From Vibrio cholerae (lineage in GTDB: Bacteria > Actinomycetota > Actinomycetes > Actinomycetales > Micrococcaceae): 41,236 bases of DNA. The position numbers and the translations under genes are program-made. Below are positions 8,313-17,690 of the stretch, piece after piece. The stretch is taken from assembly GCA_009728235.1 (NCBI GenBank), contig WNZI01000029.1, positions 1-41,236 of the forward strand, given 5' to 3'. How positions within the stretch are numbered: the stretch's first letter is position 1; every line of letters begins with the position of its first letter. Below the pieces are notes generated by a model that did not search any database, was not told the origin of the DNA, and saw nothing but the letters and a program-made list of their open reading frames with translations.

Positions 8313-9854
8313 ATGGTGACCTACATCGTCCGGCGACTGGTGACGGCCGTACTCATCCTGTTCGGCGCATCGTTCGTCGTCTACCAGCTCACCGCCCTCT
8401 CCGGTGATCCGCTCGAGGACCTCCGGGCCAGCAACGCACCCAACCGCGACCAGCTGATCCAGGCCCGGACGGAACTGCTCGACCTGAACACGCCGGCACC
8501 CCTGCGCTATTTCGGCTGGCTCGCCGGAGCGGCCAAGTGCGTCATTCCCTTCGCCGCGACCTGCGACCTCGGTGCGAGCATCCAGGGTGAAGCCGTGACC
8601 ACTGCGCTCGCCCGGGCCATGGGCAACACCATCTCGCTGGTGACCACGGCCACCATCCTGGCGATCATCATCGGCATCTCGCTCGGGATCATCACCGCGC
8701 TGCGCCAGTACAGCGGGCTCGACTACGGCGTGACCTTCATGTCGTTCCTCTTCTTCTCGTTGCCGATCTTCTGGCTCGCCGTGCTCCTCAAGGAGTTCGG
8801 AGCCATCGGCTTCAACAACTTCCTCGCAGACCCGCGGATACCGGTGACGACAATTCTCGTCGTGGCCATCGCGAGTGGCCTGATCTGGGCCCTGTTCGCC
8901 AGCAGTTCGTGGAAACGCAAGGGGATCGCCTTCGTGGCCGGATTCCTCGTCGCCGGTGCCCTGCTGTTCCTCCTCGACGTCACGAAGTGGTTCACCAACC
9001 CGGGACTCGGGCCGATCATCATCCTCGTCACCGGTGTCGGCATCGCCTTCGGCATCGTGCTGCTCACTGCAGGGCTGAGGAACCGCAAGGCCCTGTACTC
9101 GTCACTGATCATGGTCGCTGTCGGGCTCGTCGCGTACTACGTCGTCAACCCGCTGCTGAACGCCGCAACCATCTGGATGATCATCATTTTCGCGCTCGTG
9201 ACCGTCCTCGTGGGCCTTGCCGTCGGATACGCCATGGGCGGCTACGACCGCGGGCAGAGCATGCGGGCAGCGGCGTTGACCGGCCTCCTCATGGGACTGC
9301 TGATCGTCGTGGACCGCTTCATGGTGACCTGGCCGTCGTACGTCGACAACTCGCGCATCCGCGGCAGGCCCATCGCCACCGTGGGAGCGGAGACCCCGGG
9401 CCTCGACGGCACCTTCTGGGTCAGCGGCCTCGATACGTTCACCCACCTGCTGCTACCGACCCTCGCATTGCTGCTCGCCTCGCTCGCCAGCTACAGCCGC
9501 TACTCGCGGGCCTCGATGCTCGAGATCATGAACATGGACTACATCCGCACGGCGAGGGCGAAAGGCCTGAGCGAACGGACGGTGGTCATGCGTCACGCCT
9601 TCCGTAACGCACTGATCCCGCTCGCCACGCTCGTGGCGTTCGACATCGGCGCACTGATCGGCGGTGCCATCATCACGGAGCAGGTCTTCGCCTTCGCGGG
9701 CATGGGGCAACTGTTCGTGCAGGCCCTCTCCCGGACGGACCCGGACCCGATCATGGGCTTCTTCCTGGTCGCGGGCATCCTGGCACTGGTCTTCAACCTC
9801 GTCGCGGACATCGTGTATTCGTTCCTCGACCCACGCGTAAGGGTGAAAGCATGA
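8313..9854 (+). CDS. DppB/OppB-type permease with a large internal membrane insertion
   Basis: A 513-residue inner-membrane permease, whereas family members usually have about 310-340. Residues 1-175 contain the first helix, the periplasmic region and the S-L-P-I-F-W helix. Residues about 373-513 contain the usual C-terminal half, with the EAA loop (M-D-Y-I-R-T-A-R-A-K-G-L-S-E-R), the F-R-N-A-L-I-P segment and the ending L-D-P-R-V-R. Between them about 195 residues with about six hydrophobic helices are inserted. No frame break occurs. The ATG at 8313 is used; the frame before it is not family-like. A TACACT near 8253-8258 could be a secondary promoter. It overlaps the next permease by 4 nt (ATGA). 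Confidence 0.88.
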   Translation: MVTYIVRRLVTAVLILFGASFVVYQLTALSGDPLEDLRASNAPNRDQLIQARTELLDLNTPAPLRYFGWLAGAAKCVIPFAATCDLGASIQGEAVTTALARAMGNTISLVTTATILAIIIGISLGIITALRQYSGLDYGVTFMSFLFFSLPIFWLAVLLKEFGAIGFNNFLADPRIPVTTILVVAIASGLIWALFASSSWKRKGIAFVAGFLVAGALLFLLDVTKWFTNPGLGPIIILVTGVGIAFGIVLLTAGLRNRKALYSSLIMVAVGLVAYYVVNPLLNAATIWMIIIFALVTVLVGLAVGYAMGGYDRGQSMRAAALTGLLMGLLIVVDRFMVTWPSYVDNSRIRGRPIATVGAETPGLDGTFWVSGLDTFTHLLLPTLALLLASLASYSRYSRASMLEIMNMDYIRTARAKGLSERTVVMRHAFRNALIPLATLVAFDIGALIGGAIITEQVFAFAGMGQLFVQALSRTDPDPIMGFFLVAGILALVFNLVADIVYSFLDPRVRVKA

Positions 9855-10885
9855 GCAACCAGACTCCCCCCGGTCTTCCCGGCGGTTCGGCGGAGACCGT
9901 CACCGGTCCCACCCACCCCGCGCCCGAGGCGGAGGCCAGAGGCCTGTCGCAGGGCCAGATCGTCCGCAAGAAGTTCCTCGACAACACGGGCGCGATCGTC
10001 AGCCTCGTAGTGTTCAGCATCATCTTCGTCCTGGCCTTCACCAGCGTGGGCTTCGCCGGCATCCCCGGCTGGTGGAAGTACAACCACACGGAATTCGTGC
10101 CGCTGCTCGACGGCGGGGCCCCGACCATCACCGGTCCGTTCAGTTGGGGGGAGCACCCCTTCGGCCAGGACTCGATCGGCCGCGACTACTTCGCGATGAC
10201 GATGCGTGGTACCCAGAACTCGATCATCATCATGTTCGTCATCGGCTCGCTCGCCGCCCTGATCGGCGTCGTCGTGGGGGCATGCTCCGGGTACTTCCGC
10301 GGTTGGACGGAAGCCGTGCTCATGCGCTTCACCGACGTCATCATCATCATCCCCGTGGTCCTGGCCGCCGCGACCCTCGGCGAGTCGGTCAACCGATTCG
10401 TCGGAGCCGGCGCCCAGATCTGGCTGCTCGGACTCTTCCTCGGCCTCGTCCTCTGGACCGGGCTCGCCCGTCTCGTGCGCGGCGAGTTCCTCACGCTGCG
10501 CGAGCGGGAGTTCGTCGATGCAGCGAAGATCGCCGGTGCTTCGAACGGCCGGATCATCTTCAAGCACATCCTGCCCAACGCCGTCGGTGTGATCATCGTC
10601 AACACGACGCTCCTGATGTCCTCGGCCATCCTCCTCGAGACGGCGCTGAGCTACATCGGCTTCGGGGTGAAGGCACCCGACGTGTCACTGGGTCTGATCA
10701 TCAGTCAGAACCAGGAAGCGTTCCAGACCCGGCCCTGGCTGTTCTGGTTCCCCGGCCTGTTCATCGTCCTCATCTGCCTGTGCATCAACTTCATCGGCGA
10801 CGGTCTGCGCGACGCCTTCGACCCTCGGCAGAAGAAGTTCAATGCCGGCCGGGCCAAGGACGCAGAGAAGCCCGCAGCGGCGTGA
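9851..10885 (+). CDS. DppC/OppC-type ABC permease
   Basis: A 344-residue permease. An N-terminal cytoplasmic tail of about 40 residues leads to the first helix (I-V-S-L-V-V-F-S-I-I-F-V-L). The family's periplasmic P-F-G-Q-D-S-I-G-R-D motif sits near residues 110-120. The core carries the EAA loop (L-R-E-R-E-F-V-D-A-A-K-I-A-G-A) and the L-S-Y-I-G-F-G-V segment. It forms the translocation channel with the upstream permease and is translationally coupled to it by the ATGA overlap. The protein length is normal for the family. The C-terminus ends in a short lysine/alanine tail. Confidence 0.92.
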   Translation: MSNQTPPGLPGGSAETVTGPTHPAPEAEARGLSQGQIVRKKFLDNTGAIVSLVVFSIIFVLAFTSVGFAGIPGWWKYNHTEFVPLLDGGAPTITGPFSWGEHPFGQDSIGRDYFAMTMRGTQNSIIIMFVIGSLAALIGVVVGACSGYFRGWTEAVLMRFTDVIIIIPVVLAAATLGESVNRFVGAGAQIWLLGLFLGLVLWTGLARLVRGEFLTLREREFVDAAKIAGASNGRIIFKHILPNAVGVIIVNTTLLMSSAILLETALSYIGFGVKAPDVSLGLIISQNQEAFQTRPWLFWFPGLFIVLICLCINFIGDGLRDAFDPRQKKFNAGRAKDAEKPAAA

Positions 10886-10893
10886 GCAGTGCC

Positions 10894-11520
10894 CTAGGAG
10901 GTCAGGCCCAGGGACGCGGCTCCGGCGGCCAGCAGCAGGACCATGACGCTGACGCCGGGCCAGTTCCAGGTACGGAGCGTGCGCTCGGGGGAGTCGACGT
11001 CGAGCCCCCCCGACTCGACGAGATCCTGCCAGCGCGAGCGGACGAGGTACGCGGCGAACCCCGAATCGGTGTTCTTCAGGTCACCGGGCCGGATGGACTG
11101 CTCGGGTCCGTAACTCGTGGAGGGGAGGTTCGTCACATGCTCCGGCTTGCCGGCGTGGGTACCCCACACCCCCGGAGCGGGCGCCGCCCACGCGGTGAAC
11201 GAGCCCTGCGGCGTGACGAGCTTCAGCGCGTACTTCGTGTCGACGTCGACCAGCACCCCCCAGGGCACGCGGACGGTGGCGAGAGGATTGCGCAGGGTGA
11301 CGGCGTCGTCGGACACTTCGACGGACGGGTACCAGAACAGCCACCAGCCCACGTAGGCGATCCCGAGGAGGGGCGCCCCGGCCAGCAGGCCGGCCGGGCC
11401 CTCCGTCACGACCACGGAAACGAACCCGCCGATCGTCACGAGCACGGCGATTCCCGTGAACCAGGCACTGGTGCGCGGTCTGAACACGGTGGCTGCAGCC
11501 ACGCCCTTCGAGCTTTCCAT
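10894..11520 (-). CDS. PH-domain (bPH_6-like) membrane protein, inverted inside the importer cluster
   Basis: A 208-residue protein. Two adjacent hydrophobic segments (about residues 18-38 and 45-65) precede a compact beta-rich domain: Y-P-S-V-E-V-S-D-D-A-V-T-L-R-N-P and V-R-V-P-W-G-V-L-V-D-V, typical of small bacterial PH-like domains. A third hydrophobic helix closes the protein. The function of these proteins is not established. It lies on the opposite strand between the permease and ATPase genes, 8 bp after the permease stop. A GACTAT 6 nt before the ATG could be a -10 of a leaderless mRNA. Transcripts from the two strands must run through each other here unless the ATPase gene has its own promoter. 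Confidence 0.7.
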   Translation of the reverse strand: MESSKGVAAATVFRPRTSAWFTGIAVLVTIGGFVSVVVTEGPAGLLAGAPLLGIAYVGWWLFWYPSVEVSDDAVTLRNPLATVRVPWGVLVDVDTKYALKLVTPQGSFTAWAAPAPGVWGTHAGKPEHVTNLPSTSYGPEQSIRPGDLKNTDSGFAAYLVRSRWQDLVESGGLDVDSPERTLRTWNWPGVSVMVLLLAAGAASLGLTS

Positions 11521-11609
11521 GGCTCAATAGTCCCAGCACTTCAGCCGCCCGCGGCAATCGAGGAGGGGTCGCTCACCGGCGGCGCCTCCGTCACGAAGGA
11601 GAACCCCTC

Positions 11610-13439
11610 ATGAGTACTCAGGTAATCGGCGGCACAGGAGGAACCGGTGGAGACCGACCGGCCTCCCAGGGGCCCGTGCTCGAGGTCCGCAACCTCAGCG
11701 TCGATTTCGGCGTGGACAAGAAGTGGGTCCCCGCGGCCGTCGACCTCAGCTACGAGGTCAACGCCGGCGAGGTGCTCGCGATCGTCGGCGAATCCGGCTC
11801 CGGCAAGAGCGCGAGCTCCATGTCGCTCCTCGGGCTGCTGCCCTCGAACAGTCGTGTCACGGGTGAAGTGCTGCTCAACGGCAAGTCCGTCCTGACGATG
11901 TCACCTGCGAAGCTCCGGCAGATCCGTGGCAACGACGTCGCGGTGATCTTCCAGGAGCCGATGACGGCTCTCAATCCCGTCTACACGGTCGGCTTCCAGA
12001 TCGTCGAGACCCTCCGCCTGCACAACGAGATCTCGCCCGACGAGGCGAGGCAGCGGGCCATGCGCCTGCTCGAGATGGTCGAACTGCCCGATCCCGAGAA
12101 GGCCTTCCGCTCCTATCCGCACCAGCTGTCGGGGGGCCAGCGGCAGCGGGCCATGATCGCCCAGTCGCTGTCCTGCGACCCGAAGCTCCTGATCGCCGAC
12201 GAACCGACCACGGCCCTCGACGTCACCGTGCAGGCGGAGATCCTCGACCTCATGCGCAACCTGCGCAACCAGCTCAACAGCGCGATCGTCCTCATCACAC
12301 ACGACATGGGCGTCGTCGCCGACCTCGCCGACCGGATCGCCGTCATGAGGCACGGCCGTATCGTCGAAACCGGTACGGCGGACCAGATCTTCAACAACCC
12401 GCAGCACGAGTACACGAAGGCGCTCCTCGCGGCGGTACCCCACCTGGGGCAGCGGGAGGGCGACGCCGAGGTCGACATCACGGCAGCGCTGGCAGCGGTG
12501 ACCCACACGGAACTGCAGTCCGTCGGCCACGACGAGCTGGAACGACGCGAGCAGGATGTCCTGGCGCACCTCGACGAGGAGAGCGTCGTGGCTCCGCCGC
12601 TGGCCGAACCGGTGCTCGAACTCGTCGACGTCGCCATCGAGTACCCGAAGCAGGGGCGCGTACCGGCCTTCCGCGCGGTCGAAGGGGCGAACCTCACCGT
12701 CTACCCCGGTCAGGTCATCGGGCTCGTGGGCGAATCCGGCTCGGGCAAGACCACGATCGGTCGGGCCGCCGTCGGTCTGTTGCCCGTCGCCGAGGGGTCG
12801 CTCAAGGTCGTCGGGACCGACATCTCGGGGTTCCGCCCGTCGTCGAAGGAACTCGGGCAGGTTCGACGGCACGTCGGCATGGTGTTCCAGGACCCGTCGT
12901 CCTCCCTGAACCCCCGGCTCCCGATCGGCGAGAGCATCGGTGAACCGATGTACCTGGCGGGCGAGGCCAAGGGAGGGGAGTTGCAGAAACGCATCGAGGT
13001 GCTCCTCGACCAGGTCGAGCTGCCGCGCTCCTACCGCAACCGGTATCCGCACGAACTCTCCGGCGGGCAGAAGCAGCGCGTCGGCATCGCCAGGGCGCTG
13101 TCGCTCCGGCCGAAACTGATGGTCGCCGATGAGCCGACGTCGGCCCTGGACGTGTCCGTGCAGGCGAAGGTCCTGGAGCTCTTCCAGAACCTGCAGCGTG
13201 AGCTGGGCTTCGCCTGCCTGTTCGTCACGCACGACCTCGCCGTCGTCGACGTCCTCGCGGACTACATCTGCGTGATGAAGCGAGGGCGCATCGTCGAGCA
13301 GGGCACGCGGGACCAGATCCTCCGGAACCCCCAGGATCCCTACACCCAGCGACTGCTCGCCGCAGTGCCGCTGCCGGACCCCGCGAAGCAGAAGGAACGC
13401 CGCGAGTTGCGTGCCAAGCTCATGGCATCCAGCGACTGA
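11610..13439 (+). CDS. Fused double ATPase of the peptide importer (DppD-DppF type)
   Basis: A 609-residue protein with two ABC ATPase domains. The first has Walker A G-E-S-G-S-G-K-S, signature L-S-G-G-Q-R-Q-R and Walker B L-L-I-A-D-E-P. The second has G-E-S-G-S-G-K-T, L-S-G-G-Q-K-Q-R and L-M-V-A-D-E-P. All key residues are intact in both halves. Each half ends with the oligopeptide-type extension (for example N-P-Q-H-E-Y-T-K-A-L-L). The two subunits that are separate in many bacteria are joined here, as is common in actinobacteria. It drives uptake through the permeases at 8313-10885. AAGGAGAA precedes the ATG. The inverted PH-domain gene separates it from its partners. Confidence 0.93.
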   Translation: MSTQVIGGTGGTGGDRPASQGPVLEVRNLSVDFGVDKKWVPAAVDLSYEVNAGEVLAIVGESGSGKSASSMSLLGLLPSNSRVTGEVLLNGKSVLTMSPAKLRQIRGNDVAVIFQEPMTALNPVYTVGFQIVETLRLHNEISPDEARQRAMRLLEMVELPDPEKAFRSYPHQLSGGQRQRAMIAQSLSCDPKLLIADEPTTALDVTVQAEILDLMRNLRNQLNSAIVLITHDMGVVADLADRIAVMRHGRIVETGTADQIFNNPQHEYTKALLAAVPHLGQREGDAEVDITAALAAVTHTELQSVGHDELERREQDVLAHLDEESVVAPPLAEPVLELVDVAIEYPKQGRVPAFRAVEGANLTVYPGQVIGLVGESGSGKTTIGRAAVGLLPVAEGSLKVVGTDISGFRPSSKELGQVRRHVGMVFQDPSSSLNPRLPIGESIGEPMYLAGEAKGGELQKRIEVLLDQVELPRSYRNRYPHELSGGQKQRVGIARALSLRPKLMVADEPTSALDVSVQAKVLELFQNLQRELGFACLFVTHDLAVVDVLADYICVMKRGRIVEQGTRDQILRNPQDPYTQRLLAAVPLPDPAKQKERRELRAKLMASSD

Positions 13440-13450
13440 GTGCCGTCGCC

Positions 13451-13480
13451 GGGTCGGTCGTCGTGGTGACGATCCGACCC
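13451..13480 (+). terminator. Hairpin after the fused ATPase gene
   Basis: GGGTCGG pairs with CCGACCC, and inside it TCGTC pairs with GACGA with one bulged T and a 5-nt loop. It starts 12 bp after the stop and is followed by pyrimidine-rich CTCCTTCCTT rather than a clean T tract. Confidence 0.6.
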
Positions 13481-13772
13481 TACGGCTCCTTCCTTCGTGG
13501 TCCCGAACGGGGCTGCAGGTAACGATTCGCGTACGGTCCCGGGCGTGCCGGGAGAGTGGTTGCAGCAGCGCACCATCGGTGCGCTGGTGCGGATCTCCGG
13601 ACGAGCGCGGGCGCCCCTCGCTCCCCGTTTCGGCAGCAGGACGGTGGGTTTTCGCTCCTTCGGCGCGGTACCTCTCGGTAGACTTCGTAGTTGCCATGCG
13701 GCGCGCGTCATCGCGACGCCCCGGGGAAAGCCCCTGCACCAGACACGGTCGCATCGCCGAAGGAGAAGGTAC
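13481..13772 (+). promoter_or_regulatory. Upstream region of the BCCT transporter gene
   Basis: A 292-bp stretch without a good gene. A TAGACT at 13679-13684 is the best -10 candidate, with no clear -35 at 17 bp, giving a leader of about 80 nt. AAGGAG (13760-13765) is a good ribosome binding site before the ATG at 13773. The frame that runs in from 13497 has no family similarity before that ATG. Confidence 0.4.
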
Positions 13773-15545
13773 ATGAGTATCACGCCACGGGACGAGGCCG
13801 CCTCGAGTCCACCCGCGCAGCACAAGGACAGTACGGAAACGAGCACGGTACAAAGAGCGCGATTGATGCTTCCGGTCTTCGTGCCGGCAGCTGCCCTGAT
13901 CGTGGTTTTCGTCGCGTTTGCCCTCGTTTCCCCGGACAGCGCATCGGCGCTGTTCTCCGGTGTCCAGGAGAACGTCATCGGCGCGTTCGGCTGGTACTAC
14001 GTCGCGATCGTCGCGCTGTTCGTCGCCTTCTCGCTGTGGGTCGGCTTCAGCCGCTACGGGGACATCCGGCTCGGTAAGGACGACGACAAGCCCGAATTCT
14101 CCACGATGTCCTGGTTCGCCCTGCTGTTCGCCGCAGGTATGGGCATCGGGCTGGTGTTCTGGGGCGTCGCCGAGCCGCTCAACCACTTCGCGAGCCCACG
14201 TCCGGGAGCCACCGGCACCGCCGTCGAACTCGGACAGCAGGCCATCACGCAGACCTTCCTCCACTGGGGCTTCCACGCCTGGAGCATCTACGTCGTCGTC
14301 GGCCTGGCCATCGCCTACGCCGTGCACCGCCGCGGCCGGCCCATCTCCATCCGCTGGACGCTCGAGCCGTTGCTCGGTGACCGTGTCAAGGGCGCCTGGG
14401 GACACGCGATCGACGTGGTGGCCCTCGTCGGCACCCTCTTCGGAGTCGCCACCTCGCTGGGTCTCGGGGTCCTGCAGATGTCCGCGGGCCTGGACACCGC
14501 CAACATCATGGCCGCGACGGAGGCCACCCAGGTCGGCCTGATCCTCTGCATCACCGCCCTGACCATCCTCTCGGTGGTCTCCGGAGTGGGCAAGGGCATG
14601 AAGTGGCTCTCCAACATCAACCTGGTGCTGGCGGGCGTGCTGCTGCTGATCGTCCTCTTCGCAGGTCCCACGCTCTTCCTGCTGCGCGAGTTCGTGCAGT
14701 CCATCGGTAACTACCTCCAGAACGTGGTGGGTCTGACCTTCAACACGCTCGCGTTCTCCGGCGCCGAGGGCGAGGCCTGGCAGGCAGCCTGGACCACGTT
14801 CTACTGGGGCTGGTGGATGTCCTGGGCCCCCTTCGTCGGCATCTTCATCGCCAGGATCTCCAAGGGCCGCACCGTCCGGGAGTTCGTGGCCGGAGTGCTC
14901 CTCGTTCCCACCGCACTGACCTTCTTGTGGTTCTCGGTCCTCGGTGGCTCGGCGATCTACCGCGAGATCTTCGGGCAGGGTGGGCTGATCGCCGAGGACG
15001 GGACGGTGGCGACGGAGAATGCCCTGTTCGGCCTCCTTGGTGACCTGCCCGGTGGCCCGGCACTGCTGATCGGTGCGATTCTCCTGATCGCCATCTTCTT
15101 CGTCACGTCGGCGGACTCGGGCGCCCTGGTGATGAGCATGATCTCGACCGGTGGTGACCCGAACCCGAAGAACTGGATCCGGGTCTTCTGGGCGGTGCTG
15201 GCCGCGCTCGTGGCGACCGCCCTGCTGCTCGTCGGTGACACCGGCCTCAGCTCGATCCAGACGGCCTCGATCCTGACGGCGCTGCCCTTCAGCATCGTGA
15301 TGCTGCTCATGTGCGTCTCCACCGCCAAGGCCTTCCACGGAGAGCACCGCGCGTGGCAGGCAGCGCAGCGGAAGGCAGCCGCGGCGGCGATGGCGGACCG
15401 GGTCAGCGACCAGGTCAACGAGTCGATGTCGGGTCGCGTGGAGCGCCAGGTGCAGGAGCACCTGGCCGACCACTCCCAGGAGCACCCGCCGACCCGGAGC
15501 ACAGCGGGTGGCCCCGGACAGGGAGCACAGCGCGGGAAGCAGTAA
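13773..15545 (+). CDS. BCCT-family betaine/choline/carnitine-type transporter
   Basis: A 590-residue membrane protein with about 12 helices after an N-terminal tail of about 30 residues. The family signature is clear: G-I-G-L-V-F-W-G-V-A-E-P in the early part and the tryptophan-rich W-T-T-F-Y-W-G-W-W-M-S-W in helix 8. BCCT members import glycine betaine, ectoine, choline or proline with Na+ or H+, often under osmotic stress. The C-terminal tail of about 65 residues is soluble, rich in Q, E, H and R, and may be an osmosensing element as in BetP; that is inference. The substrate cannot be told from sequence alone. AAGGAG stands 7 nt before the ATG. Confidence 0.92.
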   Translation: MSITPRDEAASSPPAQHKDSTETSTVQRARLMLPVFVPAAALIVVFVAFALVSPDSASALFSGVQENVIGAFGWYYVAIVALFVAFSLWVGFSRYGDIRLGKDDDKPEFSTMSWFALLFAAGMGIGLVFWGVAEPLNHFASPRPGATGTAVELGQQAITQTFLHWGFHAWSIYVVVGLAIAYAVHRRGRPISIRWTLEPLLGDRVKGAWGHAIDVVALVGTLFGVATSLGLGVLQMSAGLDTANIMAATEATQVGLILCITALTILSVVSGVGKGMKWLSNINLVLAGVLLLIVLFAGPTLFLLREFVQSIGNYLQNVVGLTFNTLAFSGAEGEAWQAAWTTFYWGWWMSWAPFVGIFIARISKGRTVREFVAGVLLVPTALTFLWFSVLGGSAIYREIFGQGGLIAEDGTVATENALFGLLGDLPGGPALLIGAILLIAIFFVTSADSGALVMSMISTGGDPNPKNWIRVFWAVLAALVATALLLVGDTGLSSIQTASILTALPFSIVMLLMCVSTAKAFHGEHRAWQAAQRKAAAAAMADRVSDQVNESMSGRVERQVQEHLADHSQEHPPTRSTAGGPGQGAQRGKQ

Positions 15546-15598
15546 CCACAGCCTGACGGGGCCCTGAGGGTCCCTCAACGCCAGTGCGAACGACGACG

Positions 15599-15635
15599 GC
15601 GGCGGACCTCCCGGAGGGGTCCGCCGCGTCCTTCG
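15599..15635 (+). terminator. Terminator of the BCCT gene
   Basis: GCGGCGGACC (15599-15608) pairs exactly with GGTCCGCCGC (15618-15627) across a 9-nt loop, followed by GTCCTTCGTCC. It lies about 54 bp after the stop codon. Confidence 0.7.
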
Positions 15636-15667
15636 TCCAGGGGCTGTCAGGCGCCCCGCGATGTGCA

Positions 15668-15697
15668 TTAGGTCTGTTTTTGCCGAGCGCCTAGAAT
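15668..15697 (+). promoter_or_regulatory. Candidate typA promoter
   Basis: TAGAAT (15692-15697) is a good -10; TTAGGT (15668-15673) at 18 bp spacing is a weak -35. The implied leader to the ATG at 15764 is about 60 nt. No clear Shine-Dalgarno lies near that ATG. Confidence 0.4.
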
Positions 15698-15763
15698 GGT
15701 AGGAGGCGTGCAGTGCAGCCGCCGCCATTTCCCCGCAGTAGATACCGAATTGAGTCATTACGC

Positions 15764-17679
15764 ATGTCTGAAACCACAGGCAACACCGCTGTCCGCAGCG
15801 ATCTCCGCAACGTAGCCATCGTGGCTCACGTTGACCACGGAAAAACCACCCTGGTCGATGCCATGCTGAAGCAGACCAACTCGTTCGCGGCTCACGGTGA
15901 CGTCGCCGACCGCGTCATGGACTCGGGCGACCTCGAGCGCGAGAAGGGCATCACCATCCTCGCGAAGAACACCACGGTGTTCTACGACGGACCGGCGGCA
16001 AAGGGCGAGACGATCACCATCAACGTGATCGACACCCCAGGCCACGCGGACTTCGGTGGCGAGGTGGAGCGTGGCCTGTCGATGGTCGACGGCGTCGTCC
16101 TCCTCGTCGACGCATCGGAGGGTCCGCTGCCCCAGACCCGCTTCGTGCTCCGCAAGGCCCTCGCCGCCAAGTTGCCCGTCATCCTGCTGGTCAACAAGAC
16201 CGACCGCCCCGACTCCCGCATCGAGGAGGTCGTCAGTGAGTCGATGGACCTTCTCCTCGGCCTCGCGTCCGACCTCGCCGACGAGGTGCCAGACCTGGAT
16301 CTCGACCTGATCCTCAACGTGCCCGTGGTCTACGCCGCAGCCCGCGTCGGCGCAGCGTCCATCGAGCAGCCCGCCGACGGCACCGCTCCGACCAACGACA
16401 ACCTGGAACCGCTGTTCCAGACGATCATTGATCACATCCCGGCGCCCCGCTACAACCCGAACGGCGTCCTGCAGGCCCACGTGACCAACCTGGACGCCTC
16501 CCCGTTCCTGGGCCGCCTCGCACTGCTGCGCATCTTCAACGGCACCCTCCGCAAGGGCCAGACCGTGGCCTGGGCCCGCCAGAACGGCGAGCTCAAGACC
16601 GTGAAGATCACTGAGCTCCTCGCGACGAAGGCACTGGACCGCGTGCCGACCGAATCCGCCGGACCCGGCGAGATCGTCGCCGTCGCCGGTATCGAGGGCA
16701 TCACGATCGGCGAGACCCTCACCGACGTCGACAACCCCCAGCCGCTGCCGCTGATCACGGTTGACGACCCGGCGATCTCCGTCACCATCGGTATCAACAC
16801 CTCGCCGCTGGCCGGCAAGGTCAAGGGTGCGAAGGTGACCGCGCGTCAGGTCAAGGACCGCCTCGACAAGGAGCTCATCGGCAACGTCTCGCTTCGCGTC
16901 CTGCCCACGGCACGCCCCGACGCCTGGGAGGTCCAGGGCCGAGGTGAGCTCGCGCTCGCCATCCTGGTGGAGCAGATGCGCCGCGAGGGCTTCGAGCTCA
17001 CGGTCGGCAAGCCACAGGTGGTCACCAAGACCATCGACGGCAAGCTGCACGAGCCGATGGAGCACATGACCATCGACGTACCCGAGGAGTACCTCGGCGG
17101 TGTCACCCAGCTGATGGCGGCACGCAAGGGCCGCATGACCAACATGGCGAACCACGGCACGGGCTGGGTGCGCATGGAGTTCATCGTTCCGGCGCGAGGC
17201 CTCATCGGGTTCCGTACCCGGTTCCTCACGGACACCCGGGGCGCGGGTATCGCGGCTTCGATCTCCGAGGGCTACGAGCCCTGGGCCGGCGACATCGAGT
17301 ACCGCACCAACGGATCGATGATCGCGACCGCGCCGGGGTCGTCACCCCGTTCGCCATGATCAACCTGCAGGAGCGCGGCTCGTTCTTCGTGCAGCCCACC
17401 TCCGAGGTCTACGAGGGCATGATCATCGGCGAGAACTCCCGCGCCGACGACATGGAGGTCAACATCACGAAGGAGAAGAAGCTCACCAACATGCGTGCGG
17501 CTTCCTCGGACACCTTCGAGAACCTGACGCCTCCGCGGAACCTCACGCTCGAGGAGTCCCTCGAGTTCGCCCGCGAGGACGAGTGCGTGGAGGTCACGCC
17601 GGAGTCGATCCGCATCCGCAAGGTGATCCTCGACGCCAACGAGCGCATGCGCGCCTCGCGTTCACGCGCACGCGCCTGA
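15764..17679 (+). pseudogene. typA: TypA/BipA ribosome-associated GTPase, interrupted by a one-base frameshift
   Basis: Full-length TypA of about 638 residues if one base is restored. The GTPase domain has A-H-V-D-H-G-K-T-T-L (P-loop), D-T-P-G-H-A-D-F-G-G and N-K-T-D-R-P. Domain V and the C-terminal domain follow (V-P-A-R-G-L-I-G-F-R-T, then N-L-Q-E-R-G-S-F-F-V-Q-P). At 17325/17326 the frame breaks: after N-G-S-M-I-A the printed frame reads T-A-P-G and ends at 17359, while the true continuation D-R-A-G-V-V-T-P-F-A-M lies one base over and runs to 17679. A missing C after GC explains it. TypA acts in ribosome assembly under cold and stress. The gene is normally intact, so an assembly error is likely; a truncated protein lacking the C-terminal domain is the alternative. 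Confidence 0.9.
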
Positions 17680-17690
17680 CACCCCGCTTC

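Noticed and set aside
11901-15758. 1285-codon open frame on the minus strand
   Set aside because: It runs antisense to the fused ATPase and BCCT genes, both with full motifs. Its translation is rich in H, R, D and E with no domains, the usual result of third-position G/C on the opposite strand.
15713-15763. 17 extra residues at the TypA N-terminus
   Set aside because: The family begins around M-S-E-T-T-G; the upstream ATG falls in a proline-rich leader with no conserved residues.
17340-17379. Programmed frameshift in typA
   Set aside because: No slippery heptamer is present at 17325 and TypA is not known to use recoding; deletion of one C is simpler.
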